Shown: positions 1 through 13,030, counted from the stretch's first letter. The stretch is 64,000 bases of DNA from Sabellastarte sp. h YS-2021 (GCA_964017235.1 OZ024935.1:93988271-94052270), one strand, 5' to 3'. Notes: a model not told the origin generated them from the sequence alone. Numbers and translations are program-made.

Positions 1-59
1 GAGACAGTCTCTCTGAATGTAGATGACTGCTCTGTAGGCTTATCCACCAAGGAAAATGG
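1..59 (+). CDS. Possible 3' end of an exon cut by the window edge
   Basis: An open stretch of 19 codons (ETVSLNVDDCSVGLSTKEN) followed at once by a consensus splice donor, ATGG/GTAAGT, at 59/60. The start is outside the window and no partner exon is visible downstream on the plus strand, so this could be a chance donor. No family is recognisable. Confidence 0.25.
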
Positions 60-2370
60 GTAAGTACCATCTGTGTATGAAGTACAATAAAACGTGGAGT
101 TGACAAAGAAAAGTTTAAGTCAGAAAAACAGTCGTGTGTTACAACAAAAACCCTTTTGCGAACTCAAAAAAATATCACAGTTAAAAATGACAAGTTGAAA
201 ATTATAACAACAGAACACAACAAAGATACTAAACCCTTTAATTCTATGTAAAAAAAATCGGAGGGATTAGCAAGTAGAGAAGTGTTTATTTACGTTAAGT
301 ACCTTGTAAGTTATTGGGAAATCCGAATAATGCCAAATTACAAATCCTATCACACCACTTAATGCTACCTTTAAACCAGTAAGGATTAATTTCTATGCAC
401 AATAAATCCAGCAAAGCAACCACTTGCACTCTTCTGTCTTAGCAATGTCAAAAAAGTGTTTGTGGTCTATTACTTTCAAAAATGCCCAATATAAGTTACA
501 CTAATTACTATAAAATATATGAATGTAGGTATGCATGAATTTTCTTCATCAATTTTATCATCCAACATTTCAGATTGACAACTTCTGTATTCTTCCGGCT
601 CTTATTGACTTAAAACATCAGTTGTCATTTCGTTTCAAGTGTGTTTACTTCTCGTGTAGATTATAGAAATAAACAACGACGATCATTGTCAAATTTCCTA
701 TAACCTCAAGCTAGGAGTTGTCTATTTCTACCTAACATGAAATTTTAGAAGATCTTATGAAAATATTTTTGAAGCTATTTTATAAAAAAATATATGAATA
801 TTCTAGAAAGATTTTTTATCGAGGGTGCCGTTGAATTATTGGAAGAGCCACAAATTAAGATAACCGTTTTCTTTGTTAAATGTCCTTAAAACTTCAGCAG
901 ATGCATACGGGTACATTCAATGTTCAAATGTAAGAATCCCTGAATATCGTGCTTACCATTATTTGTCTATTTAATGAAAAAATCTAGGCTGTTACTTCAA
1001 GTTCTATTTTTGCAGAGCAGCATTGTGAGCGATAAAATAGAACTCATGAGGTTATGATCGGGGTTTTACAGAGCAATTTTTCGTGTCTTAGCCAATCAGA
1101 ATCGCGGATACAGTCGTGTCATGTTGTGGTCTACATTTTCAAGAAACACTAGCAGTTCAATAGATTTTACAAAATATAGTTTACAAAAACAAATTCGGAG
1201 CCAGACACATCCCATTTCTGGTCTAGAACTCAAAAGGTAGCTCATCCCAGTACTAACACAGCCCATTGCTGCTTACTCTAGTGATGAGACGAATATCCAT
1301 CATGTTACGCCACAAATCATGAAAGTCTGGAAGAAGGTAATTGGTAGAATTTAGAGCCTCGCCATAGCTCAAGTTTCTAACTTTAATGTATACTTCATTT
1401 ATTTGTAATTCTTCATGGAAATAAATTAAGAATTTCAAAGACACTTTAGACAGTTGGATAACATGGGGAATTACTTTATTACCAAATATTGTGTATTAAG
1501 TTTCCTCAAATTCATTTATAAGAGAAGGAATATTTACTTATCATATCTATCTCCCAAATAAAGTCGACCAGAGACAAAGAAATATTGAATGAACTTACAC
1601 TGTGCCTCAATATTTTGAATGCAAAATGCGTGTAATATCCAAACAGTCAGTATTTTATCCATTAATTATGATATCTGTTAACATATACACACAATTACTG
1701 TATCATAAATTTTAAGAGTTCAAAACATCAGATCAAAACATAATGGGTACTTTTTATGCATTAAAATTATAGAATCTAGTGGCATTCACACGAATACCTG
1801 TTTGTATAAGTATATACACAGAGAATATAATTCACAGGTCATTACACAAGGGCGTAACTTGCCACTGAATACACAAGGTTGTAGCTTTTGGGATGTTATA
1901 CAGGATATTCTTGGTGTTTATAATATTGAGAGTCTATATTTAGATATCCTTGTAAGGTATATGTTGTGCATTTTCTTTCGGGTTCTCCAAATTTGCCAGT
2001 TAATAAATACCGGACATGTCAGTGGTAATCTCTACCAATTATTCATATTAAGTATTTTTGCAAATGAGTTTGGGCAGTAAAAATTAATTATTATTAAAAT
2101 TTCAAATTTGAATTGATTTCTTTAAAATAGTAACTGACCATTCGTAAAAAATAAATTCTAGAGAATATGTGACATTTTATTCCCATTAAACTGGTTATCG
2201 ATATATTCTCACTTGAAATATTGTACATTTTTGGTCATCTGAAGACTTGATCACACAGTTCAAAGCTGTTCTCACAACTAGTATTTCAAATTTGCTTCAC
2301 AGCTTTGTGATTATTTTTCAAACATGGACCTGTTATCTTGGAAGGGTACCTTTAAACAGAAACTAAAGAT
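60..2370. other. Non-coding stretch, nothing recognised
   Basis: AT-rich sequence with only short, unconvincing open frames, no splice-consistent exon and no repeat that I can tie to other parts of the window. Confidence 0.5.
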
Positions 2371-2600
2371 GCCACGGTGGTGCAGTGGTTAACACCTCAC
2401 ACCTCTGAGATCAGAGTTTCGAATCCCGGCCTGACCCCAAGTGGGAAAGCTGGTAGTTGCTTGACGTTGGTAGGCAGTTTACAGTACAGAACCTTGACCA
2501 ACTGTATGTACTGGTTTCCTCTGCCCTTCCAACTCCCCGTCGTGATATGACCTGTACAGTGTTAAAAGCGATGTAAAACCACAAATAAATTAATTAAAAA
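2371..2600 (+). repeat. tRNA-derived SINE, full-length copy (family A)
   Basis: The head GCCACGGTGGTGCAGTGG resembles an RNA polymerase III A box and TTTCGAATCCCGG a B box. The body includes CAGTTTACAGTACAGAACC and TGATATGACCTGTACAGTG, and the tail is ACAAATAAATTAATTAAAAA. The same body recurs at least eight more times in the window in both orientations. Confidence 0.85.
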
Positions 2601-2688
2601 CAAACTACATCATAAAGCGACAGTGGTCAAATATCCTCCAATGTATGTAGTTTAATACAGATCCTGAGAAGACATAACAGGTTCTGAG

Positions 2689-2800
2689 TGGCCTTGTGGT
2701 TAGTAATTTTGGCATCTAATCGCAGGCTGTCACCTCTGTGTAGAGTTTTTACATTTTAACCGTTCCTACCCAGGGTAGTACACTGACCTATTTGTTTATT
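2689..2800 (+). repeat. Second SINE-like family (family B), head fragment
   Basis: Contains GTGGCCTTGTGGTTAG and AGGCTGTCACCT, shared with 14394-14535 (TGCTGTCACCTTAGTGTGG). The first block looks like a degenerate tRNA A box. Related 3' sequence (GAAGACCTGTC and GTTGAA.GGGATGT) is at 5060-5120 and 14490-14530. Confidence 0.4.
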
Positions 2801-3742
2801 ACCAATGAAATCATTTAACAGGCATGTGGGTGGAGCTTGAAGTAACCATCAAGGGTAGTATGGGTGGTTAGTGGTGTACAAGGGGTATTTAAGCTCATTA
2901 ACAAAGAAAATTTTAATATGAATACATTATGTTTGAGGGATGAAGGACTTGGTACACATTTTCCAAACAACAGGGCCAAATATGACTGTTCCTCACTATG
3001 CAAATGATTAACACAAAGGAACATGTATGTACAATATTGTACACCTTTTGATTTTGGGTAGTCTTCTTCTAGGCTCTGAGATATTTTTTATGTTTAATAT
3101 TTTTTATATTTTTCTGTATTTTTATATTTTTTCATCGGCAAGTATCCACGTTATTGAAACAGCAAGTTGAATACTGGAACTAAGTGTAACTGAAAGAAAA
3201 CAATCTGACCTGTACAAAACATACTTAATTTTTTAAAGGAATCAGCATGACATTTACATTATATTCTACTTAGTTCAAACCAAAGCCTATTAGCTAAGGT
3301 CCAATATCAAATACCAAGTTTTTATGTTTCATTTAAAAGCCAACATAATATTTGTACAGACTTACAGTATTTTATGCATTGAACCAGGGGCTCTGGTACA
3401 GGACATAGGCAAGGCTAGATGTATTGGTACACTGAATTGATAATATGATAAACTAAGGTGTGGGGTCAGTGTTTTAAAATATCACTTGAACAATTGTTAA
3501 GTTTCAGGAAATTTTATTTATAACATGTCTACCAGAATTCATTTCACAGAGCCTAAAATAAAGACTCCAGAATTTTAAGGATAATACATATTTCACTGGT
3601 GTGTAACATTTATCAAGTTACACAAATAACAATTTTTTGGTACTTCCTTTTTCCAAAATATTCTGCACCATTTTTGCATTATGTATAGTATAAAAAAGCT
3701 CTATAGAGAAAATCCATACAGAGAAAACTCACACAATTTGTT
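2801..3742. other. Non-coding stretch, nothing recognised
   Basis: AT-rich, no convincing open frame, splice-consistent exon or repeat. Confidence 0.45.
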
Positions 3743-4001
3743 AACTCCCCCCATCGATTTTATTTGGGGTTTTTACGTCGCTTTCAACACTGTACAGGTC
3801 ATATCACGACGGGTAGTTGGTAGGGCAGAGGAAACCAGTACATATAGTTCGCTAGGGTTCTGTACTGTAAACTGCCGACCAACGGCAAGCAACTACCAGC
3901 TTTCCCACTGACGGCCATGAAGGGGATCGAACCCTGGGCTCAGAGGTGGGAGGCGAGAGTGTTACCACTCTGCCACCGTGGCCCCCAACTCCCCCCATCG
4001 A
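3743..4001 (-). repeat. SINE family A with a 15-bp target site duplication
   Basis: Minus-strand copy 3758-3986, from tail (TTTATTTGGGG) to head (CCACCGTGGCCCC). It is flanked by identical 15-bp repeats AACTCCCCCCATCGA at 3743-3757 and 3987-4001, the mark of LINE-mediated insertion. The flawless duplication suggests a recent insertion. Confidence 0.92.
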
Positions 4002-5039
4002 GAAATGCCCTACACCATTTTGAGACTGTGGATAAAGTCCTTTCAGGTAGCACAATGTACAAACATAAACTGTTTCAAGTTATGTATCACTTTTATTATT
4101 TCAAAATTGTTATTGTTTTTAGTACTGGTATTTGCTATATGACATACACATTTAGTAATCTGCAAACTAAAATATAAAGAAATATTTTAACATTCACAAT
4201 GCAAATAACATATTAAAAATATTGTATTACTAATGAAAGGAAAGTAAACAAATCCCAATCTTCAAGAACAAATTCTAAGTTCAACTGACTGTAAAAATTC
4301 TGGAACAAACTCCATTTCCACTTGAAGATTTCACTGCAACATTCTTTTTAATCAGTTATCATCTAGAGATTGAGTAATTTTAAGAGGGGTTTTACCTTGC
4401 TAACAAATAAATTTATTTTATTTTGTCTGAAACTACAAAGGGCCATTAGGATTGAAAATTACAGGACTGGTTAGTTTGAAAAGCAGTCAAAATACCCTTT
4501 AAGTAAAGATCAACCCTTTCATTTGTAAACTAAATATGATATATAGGGCTTTCTTCAAGATCTAGAAAATGGTGTATGCTTTTCTACACAGATATAAAAA
4601 ACTGTAGCACTTTTCTCCTGTAGGGCTTTTCTTTGTAGGGCTTTTTTCCAGTTTCCAATCAATAACTGAGGGGCTGGCATATTACACTTATGACATGTAT
4701 CGCTTCACTTTCAAAACTCCAATAGTTCATTTACCCACTAATGTGGCTCACTAATGTGATCACAGTTTAGCAAGAACACACATGCACCAATTTGCAAAAA
4801 AACAGGCACCACACACTTTCTATAACCAGCCACTTGACATATCGTAATACTGCCCAGTCCTTAAAAGGTTTCAACAGACAATACATCATATTGTCCAGTT
4901 TTGGATGTGTACACAAATATTGCTCTACACATATATAAAGTTGCCACCCCTCAAAATTTATTTAAATCAGGCATTGCCATATTAGGCTTGTAACTACCCA
5001 GCTTACTTCCCACTGGTGTACAATGTAAAAACTCTTGTT
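4002..5039. other. Non-coding stretch, nothing recognised
   Basis: AT-rich with short homopolymers. No supported gene or repeat. Confidence 0.45.
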
Positions 5040-5120
5040 GGTTTGACTCCCACAAGTCACAATACTGAAGACCTGTCCCAATATCACCCTGCTGTTGAAC
5101 GGGATGTGTAAAACCCCAAC
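5040..5120 (+). repeat. SINE family B, 3' fragment
   Basis: TACTGAAGACCTGTC followed by CTGCTGTTGAACGGGATGT and AAAACCCCAACATT, matching 14490-14535. Confidence 0.35.
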
Positions 5121-5166
5121 ATTGAATTTTCTCAGAAGACATAACATGTTTTTAAAAAATCAGATA

Positions 5167-5300
5167 GGGGGCCACTTTGGGCCAGTGGTAAAACCCTTGC
5201 CTCCCACCTCGGATGTCGGCAGTTCAAACCCTGGACCTTAAGTGGGATAGTTGTTAGTTGCTTACCGAAGGGCAGCAGTTTATAATATAGACGGGGGAAT
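5167..5300 (+). repeat. SINE family A, diverged 5' part
   Basis: GGGCCACTTTGGGCCAGTGG head, B-box-like CAGTTCAAACCCTGG, then AAGTGGGATAGTTGTTAGTTG. The body decays after about 5290. Confidence 0.6.
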
Positions 5301-5929
5301 GCCAACCTTTAACAATAAAGGGACCGGTATCGCCTAAGATAGCCTTAATCTATTAATGCAGCATTCATTTGTGCTTCGTGAGGCGATGTTTAACTCCCGT
5401 GAAACAGTTTTTTGTATTTTTAGCCGCATTTTTCAGGGATGTGAACTAGTAAGTACTGAATAGCTAAAAGAATGCATCACCAATATCCGTTATGTATTGG
5501 GAAATGTTTATTGCTATTTCAAATTTTAATATGCATTTCGTATGCATTCAAAACATTTTTACCATATATTATGGGTCTTATAATATCAAATACTGCCAAT
5601 TAAATTTTAAAATATTTTGGGAAGACAATTGTCTTAGAATAAAATATGTGTTTTCAGGTGATAATAGAAGATTGACAACACTTAAACTGATGCACATTTT
5701 TCATTTATTACAAATATTGTTTGATTATTATGTGATATCATTATGAAGTAAAAGGGGGATATTGTGTCAAAATATGCACCAAATTTGTTAACTAGACATA
5801 TATATTATATTTATTTTCTTCTGGACCATTGCTAGGTGTAACTACAGAAGCATAGTACACACAATGGTGGGCGATACCTGACCCTATATTGCAGAGTAGC
5901 GGTCCGGAACCAGACTTTTTATAATACAG

Positions 5930-6005
5930 AACAAAACTACCCATCGTCATATGACCTGTAAAGTGTTGAAAGCAATTTACAACGCAAAATAAATCAATAC
6001 CTTTA
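5930..6005 (+). repeat. SINE family A, 3' fragment
   Basis: AACTACCCATCGTCATATGA and CCTGTAAAGTGTTGAAAGC, followed by an AAAATAAATC tail. Only the last part of the element is present. Confidence 0.65.
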
Positions 6006-6225
6006 TTAATTAAAAATCTGATAGTAGCTGGAGACACTATCCATGTTTGAAATTAAGGTGGCCTACTTAAAACCTAATAGTTACTACCAAAATATGAAAC
6101 CTGTCGAGCCACAAACCAGCCTTGATGAGTTAAAGATTGTGATCTCTTATGTAATAATAACAGAATGGAGCTGTGTGGTATAGGTATTAAGCATGTCTGT
6201 GATATGCTGACAAATTAAAACATCA

Positions 6226-6711
6226 GGGGCTGGTTTTACAAAAGGATTTACACTGAACTTAGACTTAAAGTTAAGACTTTTGTCTTTAATTCAGGCTAAG
6301 TCTGTGGTCTTAGATTTAATGGATCTCACATAGCAGCAAACTCTAAGGTTTGGCTTGGGCTCAAAGTGAAGTCCACCTGGAAGTGGAAGTATAAATATAT
6401 AGAACATCTCCCTAAAGTAGCATTTGGGAAGTTTTTATGTTATAACATGGCTTTCTATTTCAAAACGGCACTTAACCTCAGAGAAAATTTGTCAAAGGAT
6501 ATATGTCACCCACAGTATATTGTGAATAGAAATAAAAGGTCACATGACACAGAAAACCGGTGTGGTTATAAGACAAGCTTGGACTTAGCTAAGTTAACCT
6601 TTTGTTAAATCCAGTTGAGTCCAAGATATAGCTAAGACCAAAATTACAGATTTAATTCCTTGACTTACCTAAAACCTTGGCTAAGTTTGAGACTCTTTTG
6701 TGAAAACGGCC
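6226..6711. mobile_element. MITE family M1, about 490 bp
   Basis: Begins GGGGCTGGTTTTACAAAAGG and ends CTTTTGTGAAAACGGCC, imperfect inverted termini. Internal blocks (ACTTAGACTTAAAGTTAAGA, GTCACATGAC, GACTTAGCTAAGT) are shared in order with 13225-13748 and partly with 33842-34110. Non-coding; no transposase. Confidence 0.75.
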
Positions 6712-7705
6712 ACATGTAACTCAAATAATTATGCTGTCACTCAGAAATAAATTATACTGATGTTGCTTCCAGATGTAATGTAAAAATATTGGTGCAGAAC
6801 AGATTTGTCACTGTATGATTCTTTTTTCTCATTTTTGTCTGTACATTTTTTTCTGTATGGAAACTAGAATGTAAGTTATTTTTTGTCCAAACGACATGTA
6901 ATTATTACAAATTGTCCATGCCATTGCTTTAAGTGATATCAGTTTTATCTCAATGCACCTTAATAATCATAGGGTTGAATGCCTTTTGCCATTTTACCCT
7001 TCAGTATTACATTTATTTGATTTATAAATACAATTTGAAAACACAAATCACAATAAAATTTATGTTATTTATGTTTTTGTAATTGTGCCAGAATCATAGC
7101 CTTGTATTAGTGCATTGCTAAATCATCTTCAACACAGACAATTACCCCAGGTCATGGTTAAATATATACATTTTTTATAGTTTGTGTTTTACACCATGTC
7201 TAGTACCTTTGAATCAGTTATATATATAAATATAAGAATATTTTCTGATTGTTAAGGAACCTCTGCTTGCCATGGGACGATTATGTTTTTTTTGCACCAC
7301 CATATATTTTCTAATGGTCACAAGATCCCATGCTACTCACTATTTATTTAGTCGTGATCATTAAATGGTATGATGAGAATTAGAAGATGGGGTGATTATG
7401 ATCATGTGATCATAACAAAACAGTTTGTGATCACCAGATATAACGGTGGTTGTAAAATATATTGTAGCTGGATACATCAGTGTCAAGATGGTTTGCCTCC
7501 TGAAACAATTTGCTCCCGTTTTCTGAAGACAATTTGCCCCTTAAAAAATTCGCCCACTGGACAATAATAGTTAATTGGCAATTATGTTTATCAGATAATA
7601 TGCAATAAATATGTGCTTTTTTCCTTTTGTTGGCCTTCTTTGAGTAGTTGCAAGTAACAATGCTTGCACAGAAATTATGTCACAGAATTGTAACACGATT
7701 CTACA
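6712..7705. other. Non-coding stretch with a short repeated motif near 7490-7560
   Basis: Mostly featureless AT-rich DNA. At 7490-7560 the motif AATTTGCYCC recurs about three times (TTTGCCTCC, AATTTGCTCC, AATTTGCCCC), which could be the end of a DNA element; no partner end was found. Confidence 0.35.
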
Positions 7706-7870
7706 AATTTATTTATTTATTTGGGGTTTTACATCGCTTTCAACACTGTACGGGTCATATCACTATGGGTAGTTGGAAGGGCAGAGGAAACCAGTACATA
7801 CAGTTGGTCAAGGTTCTGTACTGTAAACTGCCGACCAACGGCAAGCAACTACCAGCTTTCCCACTTGAGA
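7706..7870 (-). repeat. SINE family A, head missing
   Basis: From the tail (TTTATTTATTTATTTGGGG) through the body to CAGCTTTCCCACTTGAGA; the tRNA-like head is absent, as in 5'-truncated retrotransposition. Confidence 0.8.
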
Positions 7871-8289
7871 ATGGGAGTAAAGAATGAGAAATGAAATGTG
7901 AGTAAAATTGTCACAATGCAAACCAGGAGAAAATTGAAATACTAACATCTTTAGTTGTGGAAATTATCGAAATGTAATAAATAAGGAGGCAATTCTCTCA
8001 AACTGTCTGTGCCCCAGTAATCACTGGTGACACTGTTTCTAGGGAGAAAAAGCATTTGACACTGGAGACAACTATGAGATAATAAATTTGTTACTTATGT
8101 TTATAAGCAATTCCGGATTCAATTTGAGAAATTTACTTATTTGATTATGGAATGACAAATTACCAATACCTTTTCATGTCTAATGGTGTGAAAATCTATT
8201 ATTGGTATCTCAACACACAGTATTTCTAATGTGGGTGTTCCACTGGAGCCGACCAGTCGGTAACTAGTTATTTTTGGAGCATCGGGAAC

Positions 8290-8780
8290 AATGTTTACAT
8301 GATCAGTTACAGTCGGTTTTATTTTCCAGGCTTGTCGGCAAGAGTCAGTGAAATATTTGATATTTCTATGACTGTTTCTGTCCCTTGTTGCAGACCCTGA
8401 TTTCATCCACCTAGTAACAAGCCTGTAGGTTTACTTAAGGGCCTGTCGGATACAATTCCCGGCTTGTCGCTTAATAATACAGGCTTGTCTGTATCAGGTA
8501 TCCCGCTGGTCCCAAATATGGAGTTCCAGACTGTACTTGAAGACAAACAGACTGTGCTGGAGAAATAACTGTACAGTCGGTAACTTCAGCCAGCCTGTCT
8601 GTAAATGTTCCCGACAGGCCTCTAACTTTTCCAGACCAGTCAGGAAGTTTTGTAACCAACAAGCCCTATAACGAAACAGACCAGCTGTAAACAAGAACAG
8701 ACAGGCATGTTACACTAACAGACAGCCAGGAACTGCAACCGACAAGCCTGCAATATTTTTTTCTATTACAGCCTGTCGGT
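8290..8780. repeat. Left subterminal motif cluster of the Harbinger element
   Basis: GGCTTGTC, CCTGTCGG, GACAGGC and GACAAGCC variants recur at least ten times in about 490 bp in both orientations. The matching cluster is at 12740-13030. Probably sites for the transposase or its DNA-binding partner; that role is inferred. Confidence 0.55.
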
Positions 8781-9008
8781 TTCAAAATCTGTAGCTATAA
8801 AAAGGCGAGTCGGCAGATGCACTTTGTTTAATTTGGGCTTGACTTGTTGAGAGACAACTGGTGTGCAGCTTTTGAGTTTTAAGTTTTCATTTTTTTTTGC
8901 AAATTAGCTTAAGTTTGTGTTATCCTGGACTGGCTAGGAGTGAAACCTGTTCTATGAGGTTTTACTTTTAAATTTAAGTTTTTTTAATAAGCTGTACATC
9001 GATCAGCA

Positions 9009-10544
9009 TGCCAAGTGGCAGAAGGAGAAAGATTGAAGTACCTACAGACTCTCAACCCCAGTTTGAGTTGGGAGATACTGCTGAGGATATAGACAGAAAA
9101 AGAGGCGATAGAGAAGAGAGAGAGCAGAGGGAGAGAATAGAGCAGGGGCTGAGTGAAAGAGAGAGGTCAGAAAAAGAGAGAGGCTAGAAGGGACAGAGCA
9201 GGCAGAAGAGACTGAAGAAAGAGGGAAAAGCTGACTAGGACAGATACAGATGCAGAACACATGCAATCCAGACAGAAGAAGGAACAATTGAAGTCTATCT
9301 TTCTGAGCAATTCTGATCAGGAGGCCATCGTGGATCAGCACAAGGAACTCTATGACAAGACTCACGCGAAGTTCAAAGACAAGCAAAAAAGAGGGACTCA
9401 GTAGCAGGGAAACAGTAGCAGCGTCCAGGAATTTATCTGTTAGCACTGTCAAGAAGTGGAGAAGACTCAACGTACCAGATATGTCAAGAAGTGGAGAAGA
9501 CTCAACATACCAGATATGGCGAGCTCACACAGACCAAGTCAGGCCAAGCTGAAGCCAAAAACACCAAGAGACAGACCTGGTTGAAGGACAGTTTCAGCTT
9601 TCTACATGGTCACATCAGAAGGAAGGGAATGTCCCCATCTTCTGCGTTCAAGGCACCACTGCAACCTTCGACAGGCACAGCTTCAGTTCCCAATACTTCA
9701 CAAGAGATGGATGTCTGAGATGGAAATCAGCATGGTGTCAGATGTTACTCATCAGCCGTTAACCACAAGTGCTTCACATCAACCAGCTGCCGTTGCCACA
9801 TCCACTGCTCAGGATCAAGTTTTAGATCAGTTCCAGCATATGAGGTCGATAATTTCAAGTTTTTTGGGGTGCACATCAGGACCCTACTCAAGTCCAAGAC
9901 AGTCGTTCTGCAACTATCTCCACTCCAAGATTGAACACCTTGAAGAGAGAGACTTTTGACCTTCAGGAAACTTCTCAGTGAATTACAGTACAAGGCCAGT
10001 AGAACGCAAGAGACAGGTCACTACAACTCAACAGGTCACCACATTTCAACTTCCAGAAGCAACTAAGGCCACAGCAGGACGAGAGTACATACTCACGATA
10101 CCGGATACTCAACCAGCCTCTGTACTAGTTGTGATAGCCACAACGCAGCCTGCTACATTGATTGCCAAACTACAGCAACCACCACGGCCAACATCAGCAT
10201 CAGCACAACCAGCATCTTTCTTAGTTGTGGATGACCAACAGCCTGGGACTTCCAGACAGCTGATGTTCACTTTGAGTCCAGCAAAGCCAGCTAACCCACC
10301 TTCCATTGCATCAGTACAACAGGAAGACAGTCAACGCAACACTTTTGGAGGGATTCCAAGCGTACTACTGTACCAGCAGATCGACACACCACATCCATTT
10401 TCACCCTCTCAATTTCAAACAGCAAACACCAGTGTCATATTTCACTCATCAAGAACAGTCAAGACCTCCCAGCAAGTCCAGCTAGCAGAATCAGCCCAAA
10501 TAGCAGATCAGCCTGCATTAAGTCGCACCAATTGGCCCTTATAA
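9009..10544 (+). pseudogene. Harbinger-associated MADF/BESS-type DNA-binding protein, broken
   Basis: The partner gene of a Harbinger transposase, expected to bind DNA and help import or target the transposase. Pieces in order: a charged N-terminus starting MPSGRRRKIEVPTDSQPQFE (stop TAG at 9187); a MADF/Myb-like core (QEAIVDQHKELYDKT, ASRNLSVSTVKKW, RYGELTQTKSGQAEAK); a BESS-like C-terminal helix (FCNYLHSKIEHLEERDF, stop near 9957); and a Gln/Pro/Thr-rich tail to 10544. A 35-bp segment at 9449-9518 is duplicated in tandem inside the core and shifts the frame. Function is by family resemblance only. Confidence 0.65.
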
Positions 10545-10559
10545 GGGCCACTCAAATTG

Positions 10560-11384
10560 TCCAAAAACAATTAATCAACTACAAGTTTTTGCCCAAAACA
10601 AAAAAGCACATCGTCCAACATTTACATTGTGTGAATGAGTGAATGAATGTTTAAAACAAAAAAAAATGAAATTCCAACATACACACAAAACAATTATCCA
10701 AACAACCCCCTCCTCCCCCCAAAAATAAATAAAGTGACACTTCACCCCATCCTGAAAAAAATTAAAGTGTCCCCTCCCTCCACCCCCCCAAAAATAAAGT
10801 GTCATTTCCGCCCCCCCAAACTCAACCCCCCAAAAAAACTATAAGAAGCAAAGTAAAAATTAGTAAGTGTCATTTACCCTTCTACACCCGCAGCACAAAA
10901 AAGATTAAACAATAAATGACACTCCTCACCCCACCCCCAATAAATAAGAATGAGTGCAATGAGTCTGTTTATGGACTGACAGACAAACAAACGGTGTTGT
11001 AAAATAATTTGAAAAATTAAAGTAAAAGCATTAGTTAAATTTACTTTATGTGGGTAGGAAATGAAAGTATTATTTCTTGGGGAATAGTGTCAGTTCAAAT
11101 ACATTTGAGATTTGCAGTTTGATTTTGGAGGACTTTGGAGGTTTGAAATTTGCCTGTTACATTATTAAATATTTTTCTTTTCAACGGGAATTAATTTTGA
11201 AAGTGGAATTGATTCACTGTTATTGAAAATTGCTTTTTCTTTGGTAACACTTTTTCAATAAAACTTCTTGGGATATTTGGGTAGTCCTTAAAAGGACTGA
11301 TTGATGACAGCTTGTTCTCCCCTTAGTCTTCTTAAATCCTGTCCTCCTGCCCAGCCAGTGCCCCCAAGTTGTTGAAATAGTCTT
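10560..11384. other. C-rich spacer between convergent Harbinger genes
   Basis: 10680-10950 has alternating C runs and AAATAAAGTGTCA-like words on the plus strand; these may act as polyadenylation regions for the two convergent genes. No open frame of note. Confidence 0.45.
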
Positions 11385-12590
11385 TCAATAGGTCTTGTTG
11401 ATGTTTGGCCTCCCTTGACGGATTTCTAAAGTTTTCATTGTGCCCCTGCTCCCCCTGGTCATTTTGTGGTGATTGTATGTTGTCTGTTGGTGTTGGTGGT
11501 CTGTCTGCTCCCCCTGATGGCTTCTCAGTATGTTATGTAACACCACACATGTTAACACAATGTCTCTCACAACTTTTGGCCTCTGCTCTATGGTTGTCAG
11601 CAGCACCCTGAACCTTCCAACCAGTATCCCAAAGGCATTTTCTACCACCCTCAATCCCCTGGATATTCTGAAGTTGGCTATTCTCTTCTGCCTGGTCAGT
11701 TGTCGTCTGCTGTAGGGCTTGAGGAACCAAGGCATGAGGGCAAAGGCATCGTCTCCCAACTTGAAATAGTGTAGATTTGGCCCTCCAGGTCCCAGTGGTT
11801 CAGGTGGTGGTAGTCCCAAGGTGACGTTCTCAATCTTTCTCCTCAGTTTGCTATGGTTGAATATCTGGGCATCAGATGATAAACCACTGGCCCCCAGGTT
11901 GGCCCACAGAAACAAGTATTCAGCATCGACTAAAGCTAACAGTACCAGAGAAAAGTAACCCTTGTAGTTGAAATATTCACTGCCTGACTTCTTTGGTTTC
12001 TTTAGAGCTATATAGTGCACCAACTGCATGGGGGATATTCCATCTATTTCTAAATTTCTCCTCAATTGATTTCCAGTCTTCAGGTTCTGTTGAACAAATC
12101 AAATTTTCCTTCTGAAATTCACGTAAGATGGCTTTGCATACCTTGGGTACAAATTTACATATCATGGTCCTTCCAACCCTCCAATGGTACTGCTGTGAAG
12201 TGTAGGTTTCTCCTGTTGATAAGTGTCTCAATGTAACTGCCAATTTTAGTCCGACTTCCAGTGGCTTCCTGAAATTTGTGGGCAATTTCCTGAGGTGGTG
12301 GGTAATTCTGTCTTCTATTAAATCAAAAAGGCTGGTTCCATCCTGGTAAAATTCCTGTAGCCTGGTATGTCACTTGTGATTACTTCGGCCAAGTGTGTTC
12401 TGTAGCATCCCCCTTCTTCCCTCTGCTGTATCCAGGGCATAACCCATGGATTCTGTGGCTTCCTCCTCCTTCTGCGTCGTGGGGACTCTGGTTGTGGTGG
12501 TGGTTTTGGCTGGGCAGGTGCTGGGTTTTGTTGTCTTCTGTGTCTCGAAATCATGAAGAATAATAACATATTCAACTCAATAAAAACCAA
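11385..12590 (-). pseudogene. Harbinger DDE transposase (DDE_Tnp_4 type), inactivated
   Basis: The transposase that would cut and join element ends. The N-terminal part (12590-12318) has an Arg-rich stretch and NFTRMEPAF; the middle (12285-11977) has LKLAVTLRHLSTGETYTS; the nuclease core (12065-11385) has EYFNYKGYFSLVLLALVDAE, SSDAQIF, LGDDAFALMPWFLKPY and RVVENAFGILVGRFR. Two lesions: a one-base loss in the T run at 12325-12329, and a deletion at about 12009-12014 that removes the GALDGKH-type block where the first catalytic Asp of this family lies. The second Asp (SSDA) and the Glu (VVEN) remain. It cannot be active. Confidence 0.88.
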
Positions 12591-12739
12591 AGCACCCTCA
12601 ACCTGTCAAAGAGTTCCTCTTGATGGGTTCCTGTCATCTTTGAAGTGTGAAATGAGTGTCACATCCCTGGTTATGGGGGTTATTATAGGTGAGATTTGGA
12701 TCCGGATTCTGGATGCCGACTTTAGTTATCGACCCACTA

Positions 12740-13030
12740 AATCAATCAGTCCTGTCAGCATAAGTCGAGAACATGGTCCTGACTTGTCTGTTTGTCTTAA
12801 CGGCTTGTCTCTTTGCAATGCTGCTTGTCTGTTAGGGGTTTAGGGCTTGTCGTATTACTTCCATGACTGACCGTACATAAAATGTCCCCAACCCTACATC
12901 TTATCGGTGAAGTCATCACGTCTTCTCTGTAAGTATGACGTCCTGCCAGGGCGTTTTGCACTGACTCAGGCCTTTTTTCTACAATCCCACTACTTTCACA
13001 ACCGACCCTAGATTCGAAGGGTCGCTTACA
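12740..13030. repeat. Right subterminal motif cluster of the Harbinger element
   Basis: CTTGTCTG, GGCTTGTC, CCTGTCAG and CCGACCCT variants, mirror of the cluster at 8290-8780. Confidence 0.5.

Noticed and set aside
2371-2470. tRNA gene
   Set aside because: A- and B-box-like words are present, but the sequence does not fold as a cloverleaf by eye, and the same block recurs as the head of a repeated SINE.
9042-9470. Minus-strand 142-codon hydrophobic frame
   Set aside because: It is antisense to the charged, GAGAGA-rich N-terminal part of the MADF-type gene; low complexity gives the open frame.
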